Assembly (NCBI GenBank): GCA_025925615.1 | Contig: JAICLN010000002.1 | Location: forward strand, 1-30,484 | Direction of reading: 5' to 3' | DNA from: Actinomycetospora sp. | GTDB lineage: Bacteria > Actinomycetota > Actinomycetes > Mycobacteriales > Pseudonocardiaceae | Length of the DNA stretch: 30,484 nt | Part shown: positions 15,374-25,638 of the stretch, piece after piece | Layout: each line of letters opens with the position of its first letter | Position numbering within the stretch: the first letter of the stretch is position 1 | The notes under the pieces: generated by a model | The model's input: the letters and a program-made list of their open reading frames with translations, nothing else | Databases searched by the model: none | Told to the model about the DNA's origin: nothing | Translations under genes and position numbers: made by a program

Positions 15374-16904
15374 AAGCGCAGAGCGCGAACGCGGCGACGG
15401 CGAGGCCGTGCGCCACCCCGTCGACGAGGAAGACCTGCGGGGCGAGCGGCACCAGCAACGTGGCGGTGGGCACGGTCCCGACGGCGAGGGCGGCCACCGC
15501 CGCCGTCGGGCGCGCGGGGAGCAGCACCGCCGCGAGGAGCCCGAGGGCGAGCCCCAGCCCCGGGAGCGCGAGCAGGAACGACGCCCCCGGCACGACGACC
15601 GCCGTCGCCACCCCGAGCGCCACGAGCACCGTCGCCGCCCCGGCCCCCGTCGCGACGGATCCGTACCGCCGCCGCAGCGGCAGCGCCCAGACCAGCACGA
15701 CGAGGACCGCCAGCACGATGTCCGCGACCTCGTACGGCGTGAGCCGGCGCGAGGAGGGCCCGGCGTCGGACCCCGCGACCGCCCCGAGCGCTGCACCCAG
15801 ACCCAGCGCGACGACCAGCGTCACCAGGGCCGTGAGGGCCGCGACCACCGCCCCGCGGACGCGCAGCTGCCCCCGCCGGCGCCCCAGCACGATCGCCCCG
15901 ACCAGCACCAGCGCCGCCAGGACGGCGATCGGCACCGCCCACGCCTGCGGGTAGGTGACGAAGGCGCCGAGGAACCGGAACCACACCGCGTCGGCCTGCG
16001 GCGCCAGCCCGCTCGCGGTCGGGTCGAGCGGGCGCAGGTCGGCGTCCCCGAGCGCCCGGATGAGGGCGAGCATCGTCGAGCCCTGGTTCTGCACGCTCGC
16101 CGCGCTCAGCGCCGCCGGGGTGTCGCCCGCGGTGTGGTACTCGCTCGGGCGCTCGATGAACGCGGAGTCGATCCCGGGCCGGCCGGCCGCGAGGACCGCG
16201 GAGAGGTCGGTGTCGTTCGGGAGCAGGCGGTAGACCGCGACGAGCGAGGAGTCACCCCGCGGGTGCGGGACGGCGTCGGCGATGACCCGGACGAGTCCGG
16301 CGTTCCCGGGCGAGGTCTGGAAGATCAGCGACGGCCCGGCCACGCCGCGGGCCTCGTGGTTGAGCACGACGGTCGGCCGGTCGGGGGGCAGGTCGTCGCG
16401 CACCCAGGCCCGGGCTCCCAGCAGGCCCGCTTCCTCGCCGTCGGTCAGCAGCACCTCGACGTCGTCGCGCAACGGCGGGCCGGCCCGCAGCGCGCGCACG
16501 GTCTCGAGGATCGCCGCCACCGACGAGACGTCGTCCGCCGCGCCGGGGCCGGCCGGGACCGAGTCGGTGTGCGCGGCGAGCACGACGGTGCCGGTGGGTG
16601 CGGTGCCGGGGAGGGTCGCGACGACGTTGCCGACGGCCACCCCGTCGACGACGGCGGTCTCCACGCGGGCGGACAGGCCGAGGGCCCGCAGCCGGGCGAC
16701 GACGTCGTCATGGACCAAGGCCGCCGCGGGGCTGCCGACGGGGTGGGGTCCGCGGGCGAGGTCCGCGACGATCGGCAGCGCGCGCTCGGCGCTGAACTCC
16801 GTGGCCGGCGCGCCGGCCGGGACCGGTGCGGGCGGCCGGTCCGACCAGAGGGCGAGGGCGGCGACGACGGCGAGCAGCACGAGGGCGACCACACGTGCCG
16901 GCAC
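15324..16904 (-). CDS. Membrane-anchored M28-family zinc peptidase
   Basis: A 526-aa predicted aminopeptidase with its catalytic domain outside the membrane. Residues 3-20 are an N-terminal signal anchor. The M28 zinc site is visible: HTD (His112), the GAADD loop (Asp124/125), DGEEAG (Glu157/Glu158), NHEARG (Glu184) and EYHTAGD (His257). After residue ~320 come about six to seven hydrophobic helices, an arrangement like the FXNA/ERMP1 branch of M28 rather than simple secreted aminopeptidases. The GTG start at 16904 has GGGGAGG about 6 nt upstream. The stop lies inside the compound repeat, so the last ~15 residues (from about VSGHDRDTARR) may be repeat-derived. It follows the SRPBCC gene by 45 nt on the same strand. 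Substrates are unknown. Confidence 0.85.
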   Translation of the reverse strand: MPARVVALVLLAVVAALALWSDRPPAPVPAGAPATEFSAERALPIVADLARGPHPVGSPAAALVHDDVVARLRALGLSARVETAVVDGVAVGNVVATLPGTAPTGTVVLAAHTDSVPAGPGAADDVSSVAAILETVRALRAGPPLRDDVEVLLTDGEEAGLLGARAWVRDDLPPDRPTVVLNHEARGVAGPSLIFQTSPGNAGLVRVIADAVPHPRGDSSLVAVYRLLPNDTDLSAVLAAGRPGIDSAFIERPSEYHTAGDTPAALSAASVQNQGSTMLALIRALGDADLRPLDPTASGLAPQADAVWFRFLGAFVTYPQAWAVPIAVLAALVLVGAIVLGRRRGQLRVRGAVVAALTALVTLVVALGLGAALGAVAGSDAGPSSRRLTPYEVADIVLAVLVVLVWALPLRRRYGSVATGAGAATVLVALGVATAVVVPGASFLLALPGLGLALGLLAAVLLPARPTAAVAALAVGTVPTATLLVPLAPQVFLVDGVAHGLAVAAFALCACACVPVSGHDRDTARR

Positions 16905-16949
16905 GACGACCTCCCCGGGGCTCCGGGTCAGTGTGCCGCCGCGGGTCGG

Positions 16950-17357
16950 TCAGCCCGCCGCGCCCTGCTCCTCCACCAGCGTCTTGATGGTGTCCAGGGT
17001 GGCGTCGAGGCCGTTCTGGACCTCGTGGTCGCCGGGCTCGACGCGCGTGGTGTGCAGGTGCACCTCGACCGTCGCGCCACGCTCGTGGGGCCGGACGTCG
17101 AGGTCGCCGTGGTAGTTGCTCGAGCCCTCCGCGCCCCAGGACAGGTGCTGGGCGTCCCGGTCGACCTCGAACCACGCCTCGCCCTCGACGTGGGAGCCGT
17201 CGGGCAGCTCGGCCGAGGTGTGCACCGCGTTGCCCTCCGCCGGCTCGGCGGTCTTCATCCGGGCGAAGTAGCGCGGGAGGTTGCCCACGTCGGAGAGGAA
17301 GGCGAAGAGGTCGTCGGGCGAGGCGTCGACCGTGGTGGTGGAGCTGAAGTCAGCCAT
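16950..17357 (-). CDS. SRPBCC (START/Bet v1-like) family protein
   Basis: A 135-aa single-domain protein of the SRPBCC superfamily, which binds hydrophobic ligands in a deep cavity. The start TVDASPDDLFAFLSDVGNLPRYFARM and the closing amphipathic helix (GLDATLDTIKTLVEEQ) are typical of polyketide-cyclase/dehydrase-like members. There is no catalytic motif to name a reaction. The ATG at 17357 begins the conserved first strand; no strong ribosome-binding site is visible. It is divergent from the aldehyde dehydrogenase gene, separated by 106 bp that must hold both promoters. It is the first gene of a likely two-gene unit with the M28 peptidase. Confidence 0.85.
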   Translation of the reverse strand: MADFSSTTTVDASPDDLFAFLSDVGNLPRYFARMKTAEPAEGNAVHTSAELPDGSHVEGEAWFEVDRDAQHLSWGAEGSSNYHGDLDVRPHERGATVEVHLHTTRVEPGDHEVQNGLDATLDTIKTLVEEQGAAG

Positions 17358-17463
17358 CCGAGGGGCTGCCCCGTGTCCGTCGGGACCAACCCGCTGCCTC
17401 GGCGGGGACCCGGGCACGTCCGGCAGAGTGGGGGCGACGACGCACCACGGCGGAGGTAAGGCG

Positions 17464-18891
<1,428 letters not shown>

Positions 18892-19007
18892 GTGCACGGA
18901 GCGCACCTGACTTCTCCCAAACCGCACCCACGGTGTGAGGGCCGCGTCTAGCGTCCGCTCGCGTATCGGGTCCCGACCCCTGGGCCCGGCGCGACCGGGG
19001 AGTGCGG

Positions 19008-20360
19008 ATGACGCGGACGGCGCGGGGCGGGCGACCGCGAGCGCTGCTCGTCGCGCTGTTCGCGGTCGTCGTGCTCGTGCTCGGGGTGGGGCTGCCGCTC
19101 GGGGCGGCCGGGGTGGTGCGGACCGCGGCGGCGCGGGCCGCGACGGCCGTCGGGGACGTCCTGTTGGTCAAGAACGAGACCGACGACGGGGACTCGTCGG
19201 ACTCCGGCAAGGACGGCGCGAGCGGCAAGGGCGCCGAGAAGAGCGACTCGGGGAAGAAGGACCAGGACAAGGGCAAGGACGCTGCGAAGAAGGACGCCGC
19301 GAAGAAGGACGCCGGCAAGGCCGGGGGCGACCAGTTCGAGGGCCGGGACGAGATCGGCGAGGCGTCGGCGAACGAGTACGTCGCGATCGGGAACCTGGCG
19401 CCGAAGGGCAACATCCTCGCCGGCGGCGACTTCTCCGGCGGCAGCTACTCCTTCACCTGCTCGCTGTCCGACCACAAGAACTCCGACAACCCGATCATCG
19501 CCCCGGGCAAGCGCAACGGCGCCCAGCACGTGCACGACTACGCGGGCAACGACAGCACCAACGCCGCGTCGAACCTGCAGGTCCTCAAGGAGTCGAGCAC
19601 CACCTGCACGAACGGTGACCAGTCGCCGATCTTCTGGCCGGTGCTGCGCGACCTGCGGGGTGTGGGCCCCGACGTCGGGCAGGACGGCGGGAGCCTCGAC
19701 GGCAACGTCGGGTCGTACGTCGAGCCGACGTCGGTCGACTACACCTTCCACGGGCACGGCACCCGGACCATGGAGGCGATGCCGGTGAACATGACCATGG
19801 TCACCGGGTCGGCGAAGGCGGGAACGGCCGACGGCAAGGGCGCCAACGCGAAATACACGTGCTCCGGCTTCGGGAACCGGATGACCGACCGGTACCCGGT
19901 CTGCCCGCAGGGCTCGGAGATGCAGCGCGTCTTCGACTTCCCGAGCTGTTGGAACGGCAAGGACCTCGACTCGGAGGACCACACCGAGCACCTGACCTAC
20001 CCGGACGAGTCGGGGGAGTGCTCGGGCGACGACGTCCCGGTGCCGGCCCTGCGGATCACGGTGAGCTACGACGCGCCCGCCGGGCGGGGGTTCGCGATCG
20101 ACAGCTTCCCGGAGCAGCAGCACGACCCGGTGACCGACCACGCGCTGCTCGAGTACCTGTCCACGAAGAGCCGGGCCGAGGCCGGCGCCGAGTGCATCAA
20201 CGCTGCCCGCCGCTGCGCTCAGGGCAGCGAGGACGACGCCTCGCGGGTGGGCCCGACCGGAGCGAGTGACCAGGTGACGACCTCGAAGAACTTCGCCCAC
20301 CTGATGGCGACGCACATGCTGGCCCGCGGTGGCGGGGTGCCGATGGGTGGCCCGCGGTGA
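19008..20360 (+). CDS. Secreted/anchored DUF1996 domain protein
   Basis: A 450-aa exported protein. Residues ~10-35 are a signal anchor (ALLVALFAVVVLVLGVGLPLG). Residues ~55-105 are a Lys/Asp/Ser/Gly-rich low-complexity linker with repeated KKDAAKKDA. The rest is a DUF1996 domain, marked by QHVHDYAGN, SPIFWPVLRD and FDFPSCWNGKDLDSEDH with paired cysteines. DUF1996 proteins are best known from fungi and also occur in actinobacteria; their function is unknown, though secretion and a sugar-binding or cell-surface role are suspected. I chose the ATG at 19008 because GGGGAG at 18997-19002 lies 5 nt upstream; the GTG at 19002 overlaps that site. The stop overlaps the next gene by 4 nt (GTGA). Confidence 0.85.
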   Translation: MTRTARGGRPRALLVALFAVVVLVLGVGLPLGAAGVVRTAAARAATAVGDVLLVKNETDDGDSSDSGKDGASGKGAEKSDSGKKDQDKGKDAAKKDAAKKDAGKAGGDQFEGRDEIGEASANEYVAIGNLAPKGNILAGGDFSGGSYSFTCSLSDHKNSDNPIIAPGKRNGAQHVHDYAGNDSTNAASNLQVLKESSTTCTNGDQSPIFWPVLRDLRGVGPDVGQDGGSLDGNVGSYVEPTSVDYTFHGHGTRTMEAMPVNMTMVTGSAKAGTADGKGANAKYTCSGFGNRMTDRYPVCPQGSEMQRVFDFPSCWNGKDLDSEDHTEHLTYPDESGECSGDDVPVPALRITVSYDAPAGRGFAIDSFPEQQHDPVTDHALLEYLSTKSRAEAGAECINAARRCAQGSEDDASRVGPTGASDQVTTSKNFAHLMATHMLARGGGVPMGGPR

Positions 20361-21532
20361 GGGCCCTGGAGGCGGTGCCGCCGCGGGTGGCGGTGCACCT
20401 GGTCCTGGCCGCCCTGCCGCTGCTCTCGATCACCGCCCACGTCGCCGGGCTCGTCCCGATGCACGTCTCGGCGGGCCTGGTCGTCATCCCGACGGCGTTG
20501 GTCCTGCTCCTCCTCGGGGTCTTCGATCCGATGCCCGAGGACCGGCTGATCGTCGAGGGGCTGCGCTGGGGCGTCCTCGCGACGGCCGTCTACGACGTGT
20601 TCCGCCTCGACACCGTGGCCTTCCTCGGCTGGTGGGGCGACTTCATCCCGACGATGGGCACCTGGCTGATCGACGTCGACCCGTCGCAGCGGGTGCTCGG
20701 CGGGGTCGCGGGCTACGTGTGGCGCTACGCCGGCGACGGGGGCGGCCTCGGCGTCGTGTTCCTCGTCCTGGCGGCCTCGACGGGGCTGCGCCGGCTCGGC
20801 CCGCGGGTGACGGTCGCCGCGGCGGTGCTCTTCGCCGTCGGACCGACCTGGGGCGGACTGATGATCACAGTGCTCCTGCCCCGCGGCCAGCAGCTGATGT
20901 TCCCGCTGACCCCGACGACGGTGACGCTCTCGCTGATCGGGCACGTGATCTTCGGGATCGTGCTGGGTCTGGGCGCCCTGCGTTGCCGGGACCTCGAGGC
21001 GCACTGGGCCGGACCGCGGATCGTGGACCTGGAGAAGCTGGCCCGCTGGGGCGAGCTGCCCGACCCGGTGCCGCTCCCCGCGCTCGCGGACGTCCCGGCC
21101 TCGGCGCTCCCGCCGAGCTCGCGCCGCGCGGCCCTGCCGTCCGCCTCGTCGGGGGGACGTGCGCTGCCGCGGGGGCGGGTGATCGGCACGGAGGCGGAGC
21201 GCCGACCGTGGCTCCGTCCACCGGCGGTGCCCCTGCCGCGGGGCGGGGGTTCCGTGACGGTCGTCGACGTGACGGTCGTCGACGCGACGGTGGTCGCCGG
21301 TCTCGACCCGGTCCCGGCGGCACCCGTCGTCGCGACCGGGCTCCGGACCGGCCGCACCGTCACGGGCCCGGCCGGCGGGCCGATCGTCGCCGGGCCCCGC
21401 AGCGGACCGATCGCGACCGGGCCCCGCATCGGGCCGACCCCGCTCCCGTGGGGCGCCCGGCCGGCCGCGGACCGCGCCGGCCCGCCCGCGCTCGAGGCCG
21501 CCGATTTCGGACTGCGCTCCGCTCGGCGCTGA
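20357..21532 (+). CDS. Multi-span membrane protein with repetitive Pro/Arg-rich tail
   Basis: A 391-aa integral membrane protein that I do not recognise by family. About six hydrophobic segments fall within residues 10-210 (for example VHLVLAALPLLSITAHVAGLV and TLSLIGHVIFGIVLGLGAL). The pair GWWGDFIPTMGTW and YVWRYAGDGGG lies in a loop. Residues ~215-391 are hydrophilic and low-complexity: three 15-nt repeats at 21254-21298 (TVVDV/TVVDA/TVVAG) and GPI.TGPR-type repeats. The GTG start overlaps the DUF1996 stop (GTGA), so the two proteins are made together and may form a membrane-surface pair. It ends before the tandem repeat region. Confidence 0.75.
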   Translation: MRALEAVPPRVAVHLVLAALPLLSITAHVAGLVPMHVSAGLVVIPTALVLLLLGVFDPMPEDRLIVEGLRWGVLATAVYDVFRLDTVAFLGWWGDFIPTMGTWLIDVDPSQRVLGGVAGYVWRYAGDGGGLGVVFLVLAASTGLRRLGPRVTVAAAVLFAVGPTWGGLMITVLLPRGQQLMFPLTPTTVTLSLIGHVIFGIVLGLGALRCRDLEAHWAGPRIVDLEKLARWGELPDPVPLPALADVPASALPPSSRRAALPSASSGGRALPRGRVIGTEAERRPWLRPPAVPLPRGGGSVTVVDVTVVDATVVAGLDPVPAAPVVATGLRTGRTVTGPAGGPIVAGPRSGPIATGPRIGPTPLPWGARPAADRAGPPALEAADFGLRSARR

Positions 21533-21545
21533 CCTCGGCCCGGTC

Positions 21546-21792
21546 GTTGATCAGGGGCACGGCAGGCATCGTCCGAGTCCTTGCGGGATGCGTGGTGTGC
21601 CCCTCGCGGGGAGTCGGTCGAGGTGTCGGGCCCGCCTGGTCGATCAGGGGTACAGCAGGCATCGTCCGGGCCCTCGCGGGATGCGTGGAGTGCCCCTCGT
21701 GCGGGGTCGGTCGGGGTGTCGGGCCCGCCTGGTCGATCAGGGCACGGCAGGCATCGTCCGGGCCCTTGCGGGATGCGCGGTGTGCCCCTCGC
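21546..21792. repeat. Three tandem copies of a 93-bp repeat in a 321-bp intergenic region
   Basis: Units start at 21546, 21639 and 21732, each with G(T/C)CGATCAGGG or similar, then GCAGGCATCGTCCG, GCGGGATGCG and GTGCCCCTCG. Units 1 and 2 are 93 bp and differ at scattered positions and a small compensating shift; unit 3 is cut after ~61 bp and lacks one base. The array fills most of the gap (21533-21853) between two genes that converge on it. I see no start, ribosome-binding site or protein homology in it. It resembles a MIRU/VNTR-type minisatellite. Confidence 0.85.
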
Positions 21793-21853
21793 CCCGCCGG
21801 GACCGGGTCGGCTCCCCGTCGTCACCCGAACGCGAGGGGAAGATTCGGCCGCT

Positions 21854-23734
21854 CTAGCCGACCGAGGGTTCCCCTCGCGCGGGGGACGGGGGCGCGACCG
21901 CCAGCCCGAAGTGCGTCGTCAGCCACTCGGTGACCGCGTGGACGAACGTGCGGCGGTTCTCGAGGCGCTGGATCTCGTGGCCCTCGTCGTCGAAGAGCAG
22001 GTAGCGGACGTCGACCCCCGCGTCCTTCGCGCCGTGCACCGCGAGCTCGGCCTCGTGGACCGGGACGTTGGTGTCGTACCGGCCGTGGACCACGAGCAGC
22101 GGCGCGCGCAGCCGGTCCATGCGGTGCACCGGGGAGAGCTCCCGGAGCAGGTTGCGATCGTGGATGGGGTGGCCGTACTCGCCGACCGCCGCGTCGGCGA
22201 TCCACGGCTCGGTGCGCGCGAAGAACGTCTCGAAGTCCGCCATGCCGCAGACGTCGACGCCGACCGCGAAGAGCTCCGGGTGGTTCACCAGCGCGGCGAG
22301 GGTCAGGTAGCCGCCGTAGGAGCGACCCATCACGCCCACCCGCGCCGGGTCGGCGATCCCGGTCTCGACGAGGTGCTCGGTGCACGTCGCGACGTCCCGG
22401 ATCGCGGCGAAGCGCCCCGCGCCGTTGTCGGCGTTGACGAAGGAGCGCCCGAATCCCGAGGAGCCGCGGACGTTCGCCGCGTACACGGCGATGCCCTGGG
22501 CGAGCAGCGTCTGGTAGAGCGGGGTGAACACCGGGCGCTCCTGCGCCTCCGGCCCGCCGTGCAGGTAGATCACGGTCGGCAGCGGGCCCACGACGCCGGT
22601 CGGGCGGTAGAGCCACCCGGGCAGCGCGAGGCCGTCGGGCGTCGTCACCGTCTCCAGCGTCGGGTGCACCAGCGAGCCCGGCGCCCACACCGGGTCCTCC
22701 CGCGGGCAGATCAGCGCCGTGGTCTGCGAGGAGAGCTCGTGGCACCACACCGCGGCGGGCACGTCGGGCGACTGGATTCCCAGGACCAGCGAGTCGCCGT
22801 CGTGGCTGAACACCGCGGAGGTGACGACGTCGCCGGGCGGGCCGTAGCGCGCGGGCTTGCCGGTGGCGAGGTCGAGCAGGTCGACCTCGCTGCGCCCGTC
22901 GACGTTCCAGACGAGCGCGGCGAGCTCGCCGTCCTCGGTGAGCGCGAACCGCTCGAGCTCGGCGTCCTCGCGCTCGGCCAGCACCTCGGGGTACATCGGC
23001 CGCGCGTCGGTCGCGACGTCGACGGCCACCAGCGCCGCCCGCTCCCGCCCGCCGTCGGTGAGGACGAGCATCCGGGTGCCGTCGTCGACGAAGCGCCCGG
23101 CGACGACGGACGAGTCGCGCGTGATGGCGACGGAATGCTCCACCGCGCCGGGCGGACCGCCGGGGCCCCGCGCGGCGTCGATCTCGTGCCAGCCCTCGGT
23201 CCCGTCGAGGTCGACGATCCCGACGTGGCGCGAGCCGCGCCGACCGCGGCGCAGCAGCACCCGGCGTCGGTCGGGGGAGACGTCGAGGATCTGCAGCGCG
23301 TGCCCGGAGCCGAGCCGCTGGCGCTGCTGGGACCCGACGTCGACGAGCCACGCCGTCGTCGTCTCGCTGTCCGACTCGGTGATCGCGACGACCGAGCCGG
23401 TGTGGGTCCAGCGGTCCAGCGACACCGCGCCGCGGTCGCCGTCGCCGACGCCCCGGATCGGGCGCAGGTCGGTGCCGTCGGGGCGCACCACGAGCACCGT
23501 CGTGCGCTCGCCGCCCTCCGCGGCGGCCTCGACGGCGAGCCATGCGCCGTCGGGGGACCACCGCACCGCCGAGACGAGGTCGGGCCCGGTGTCGAGCGAC
23601 CACTCCTGTCCGGTCGCGCGGCGGTGCAGGCGCACGACGGGCACCCCGTCGCCGTCCCAGACGAACGCGATCGTCGTGCCGTCGGGCGACGGGCTGGGCG
23701 ACCAGCAGCGCGTCGCACGGATCCACTCGTCCAC
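21854..23734 (-). CDS. S9-family (prolyl oligopeptidase-like) serine peptidase
   Basis: A 626-aa cytoplasmic peptidase with no signal peptide. Residues 1-360 form a beta-propeller with WD/TolB-like blades (SPSPDGTTIAFVW, VRWSPDGAWLAV, VSPDRRRVLL). Residues ~365-626 are the alpha/beta-hydrolase domain with the LHGGP oxyanion segment and a triad of Ser472 (GRSYGGYL), Asp554 (HGRYDTNVP) and His586 (DDEGHEI). This is the acylaminoacyl-peptidase/DPP-like layout; such enzymes cut short or N-acylated peptides. The GTG at 23734 has GAGGAGG about 10 nt upstream; an in-frame GTG at 23761 would place that site inside the gene. It lies 52 nt behind the amidotransferase gene on the same strand, so it is probably the last gene of that operon. 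Confidence 0.88.
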   Translation of the reverse strand: MDEWIRATRCWSPSPSPDGTTIAFVWDGDGVPVVRLHRRATGQEWSLDTGPDLVSAVRWSPDGAWLAVEAAAEGGERTTVLVVRPDGTDLRPIRGVGDGDRGAVSLDRWTHTGSVVAITESDSETTTAWLVDVGSQQRQRLGSGHALQILDVSPDRRRVLLRRGRRGSRHVGIVDLDGTEGWHEIDAARGPGGPPGAVEHSVAITRDSSVVAGRFVDDGTRMLVLTDGGRERAALVAVDVATDARPMYPEVLAEREDAELERFALTEDGELAALVWNVDGRSEVDLLDLATGKPARYGPPGDVVTSAVFSHDGDSLVLGIQSPDVPAAVWCHELSSQTTALICPREDPVWAPGSLVHPTLETVTTPDGLALPGWLYRPTGVVGPLPTVIYLHGGPEAQERPVFTPLYQTLLAQGIAVYAANVRGSSGFGRSFVNADNGAGRFAAIRDVATCTEHLVETGIADPARVGVMGRSYGGYLTLAALVNHPELFAVGVDVCGMADFETFFARTEPWIADAAVGEYGHPIHDRNLLRELSPVHRMDRLRAPLLVVHGRYDTNVPVHEAELAVHGAKDAGVDVRYLLFDDEGHEIQRLENRRTFVHAVTEWLTTHFGLAVAPPSPARGEPSVG

Positions 23735-23786
23735 CGGCGCTCGACCTCCTCGCCCACGCACGTCCGCCTGCCGGCGGGAACCTATG

Positions 23787-25565
23787 TCAGCTGATCGCGT
23801 GGGCCTGCAGCCACATCTCCAGGAGTGCGACCTGCCACAGCGCGTTCGCCCCGAGGTTGGTCCGGCCGGAGTTGGGGTCGTCGAGCATGGTCGCCACCGC
23901 GTCGGGCCGGAAGATGCCGCGCTGCTTCGCCGCCGGGTCGGTGAGCGCGGCCGTGACGCGCTCGAGAACGGGGCCGGAGAGCTGCCGGATCGCCGGGACC
24001 GGGAAGTAGCCCTTCTTCCGGTCGATGATCTCGTCGGGGAGGAGGCCCCGCGAGGCCGCCTTGAGCACGCCCTTGCCGCCCTCGGCCATCTTGAGCCCGG
24101 GCGGGCAGGCCCCCATGGTCTCGACGAAGTCGTGGTCGAGGAACGGCACGCGCGCCTCGAGCCCCCACGCCATCGTCATGTTGTCGACGCGCTTCACCGG
24201 GTCGTCGACGAGCATCACCGTGGTGTCGAGGCACAGCGCGGCGTCGACGGCCTCGTCGGCCCCGCGGCGGGAGAAGTGGTCACGGACGAGCGCGAGCGAC
24301 GGGTCCTCGCCCAGCATGAACTCGGGAGCGACCAGCTCGCCGATCTCGTCGTGCGGGCGGTCGAAGAAGGCCTGGTGGTACGCGTCCACGGCGCCGTCCC
24401 GGCTCATCTGCGCGATCGGCGGGTACCAGTCGTAACCGCCGAGCACCTCGTCGGCGCCCTGGCCGGACTGCACCACCTTGATCGAGCGCGAGACCTCGCG
24501 GGAGAGCAGGTAGAACGCGACGACGTCGTGGCTCGTCATCGGCTCGGACATCGCCGCGACCGCTCCGGGCAGGGCCTCGTCGGTGTCGACCTTCGGCACC
24601 CGGAACCGGGTGTGGTCGGTGCCGTAGGTCTCGGCGACGAGGTCGGAGTAGTCGAACTCGTCGCCGGACTCGCCGGCCTCGGACTCGAAGCCGATCGAGA
24701 AGGTCTTGAGGTCCTTCTGTCCCATCTCGGCGAGGAGGGCCACGACGATCGAGGAGTCGATGCCGCCGGAGAGCAGCACCCCGACGGGGACGTCGGACAC
24801 CATCCGCCGCTCCACCGCGGTGCGCAGCGACTCCAGCGCGATCTCGGCCCACTCCTCGTCGGAGTGCTGCTCGTCCCCGCGCACGAACTCCGGGGTCCAG
24901 TAGGTCCAGTCGCTCGACGACCCGTCGGGCTCGACGGTGCGCACGACGGCGGGTGGGAGCTTGCGGACGCCCGTGAGGATGGTGCGCGGGGCGGGCACGA
25001 CGGCGTGGAAGCTCATGTAGTGGTGCAGGGCCACGCGGTCGATGTCGGTGTCGACGCCGCCGGGGGCGAGGAGGGCGGGCAGCGACGAGGCGAAGCGCAG
25101 CGCGCCCGACACCGGGGCGACGTAGAGCGGCTTGATCCCCAGCCGGTCACGGCCGAGGACGAGCCGGCCGGTGGCGCGGTCGGCGATCGCGAACGCGAAC
25201 ATGCCCTTGAAGTGCTCCACGCAGCGCTGGCCCCAGCGGTGGAACGCCTTGATGATCACCTCGGTGTCCGAGGTCGAGAAGAACCGGTAGCCCTCGCGGC
25301 CGAGCTCCTCGCGCAGCTCCGGGTAGTTGTAGACGCACCCGTTGAAGACCGCGGTGAGGCCGAGCTCGGCGTCGACCATCGGCTGGGCGCCGGTCTCGGT
25401 GAGGTCGATGATCTTCAGACGCTGGTGGGCGAGGGCGAGCGGGCCGTGCCCGACGACGCCCCAGCCGTCCGGGCCGCGCGGCTCGAGGACCTGCGCCATC
25501 GCGAGGACCGCACCCACCTGGGCCGCGTTCCCGTCGAACCGGAACTCGCCGGCGATGCCGCACAC
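23787..25565 (-). CDS. asnO: Asparagine-synthase-like amidotransferase (NAGGN amidotransferase type, AsnO)
   Basis: A 592-aa two-domain glutamine amidotransferase. The N-terminal class II glutaminase has Cys2 as nucleophile (VCGIAGEF), Arg49, Asn75-Gly76 (FNGCVYNY) and Asp100 (TSDTE). The C-terminal synthetase has the PP-loop SGGIDSS (266-272), which adenylates a carboxylate that is then amidated. Wording such as EFRFDG, RGPDGWGVVGHGPLALAHQRLKIIDL-like text, MADFNGC-type loop and C-terminal GLKMAEGGKGVLK fits the N-acetylglutaminylglutamine amidotransferase (AsnO) branch better than housekeeping AsnB. The start is the GTG at 25565, needed to place Cys at position 2, with AAGGAG 7 nt upstream (25577-25572). 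It sits between the ligase gene (89 nt upstream) and the S9 peptidase gene. The substrate here is inferred. Confidence 0.85.
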   Translation of the reverse strand: MCGIAGEFRFDGNAAQVGAVLAMAQVLEPRGPDGWGVVGHGPLALAHQRLKIIDLTETGAQPMVDAELGLTAVFNGCVYNYPELREELGREGYRFFSTSDTEVIIKAFHRWGQRCVEHFKGMFAFAIADRATGRLVLGRDRLGIKPLYVAPVSGALRFASSLPALLAPGGVDTDIDRVALHHYMSFHAVVPAPRTILTGVRKLPPAVVRTVEPDGSSSDWTYWTPEFVRGDEQHSDEEWAEIALESLRTAVERRMVSDVPVGVLLSGGIDSSIVVALLAEMGQKDLKTFSIGFESEAGESGDEFDYSDLVAETYGTDHTRFRVPKVDTDEALPGAVAAMSEPMTSHDVVAFYLLSREVSRSIKVVQSGQGADEVLGGYDWYPPIAQMSRDGAVDAYHQAFFDRPHDEIGELVAPEFMLGEDPSLALVRDHFSRRGADEAVDAALCLDTTVMLVDDPVKRVDNMTMAWGLEARVPFLDHDFVETMGACPPGLKMAEGGKGVLKAASRGLLPDEIIDRKKGYFPVPAIRQLSGPVLERVTAALTDPAAKQRGIFRPDAVATMLDDPNSGRTNLGANALWQVALLEMWLQAHAIS

Positions 25566-25585
25566 GTTCGTCTCCTTCGTCGACG

Positions 25586-25629
25586 TGTGCGTGCGTTCTC
25601 GTGTCCAGACCCGGGAACGTTCACGCACA
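25586..25629 (-). promoter_or_regulatory. Long hairpin in the leader between the ligase and asnO
   Basis: On either strand TGTGCGTG (25586-25593) pairs with CACGCACA (25622-25629); after a TT bulge, CGTTC (25594-25598) pairs with GAACG (25615-25619) and three more pairs follow. The loop holds TGTCCAGACC. It ends 8 nt before the asnO ribosome-binding site, so it could attenuate, stabilise or process the operon mRNA. Part of it (25600-25619) matches the element at 15347-15366 with one mismatch. Confidence 0.5.
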
Positions 25630-25638
25630 TTCAGTTCT

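Noticed and set aside
21546..21792. CRISPR array
   Set aside because: The 93-bp units follow each other directly with no unique spacers, and no cas genes are near.
21581..21857. Coding sequence through the tandem repeat
   Set aside because: The frame is open only because the period is a multiple of three; there is no ribosome-binding site or homology and the frame runs into antisense of the S9 gene.
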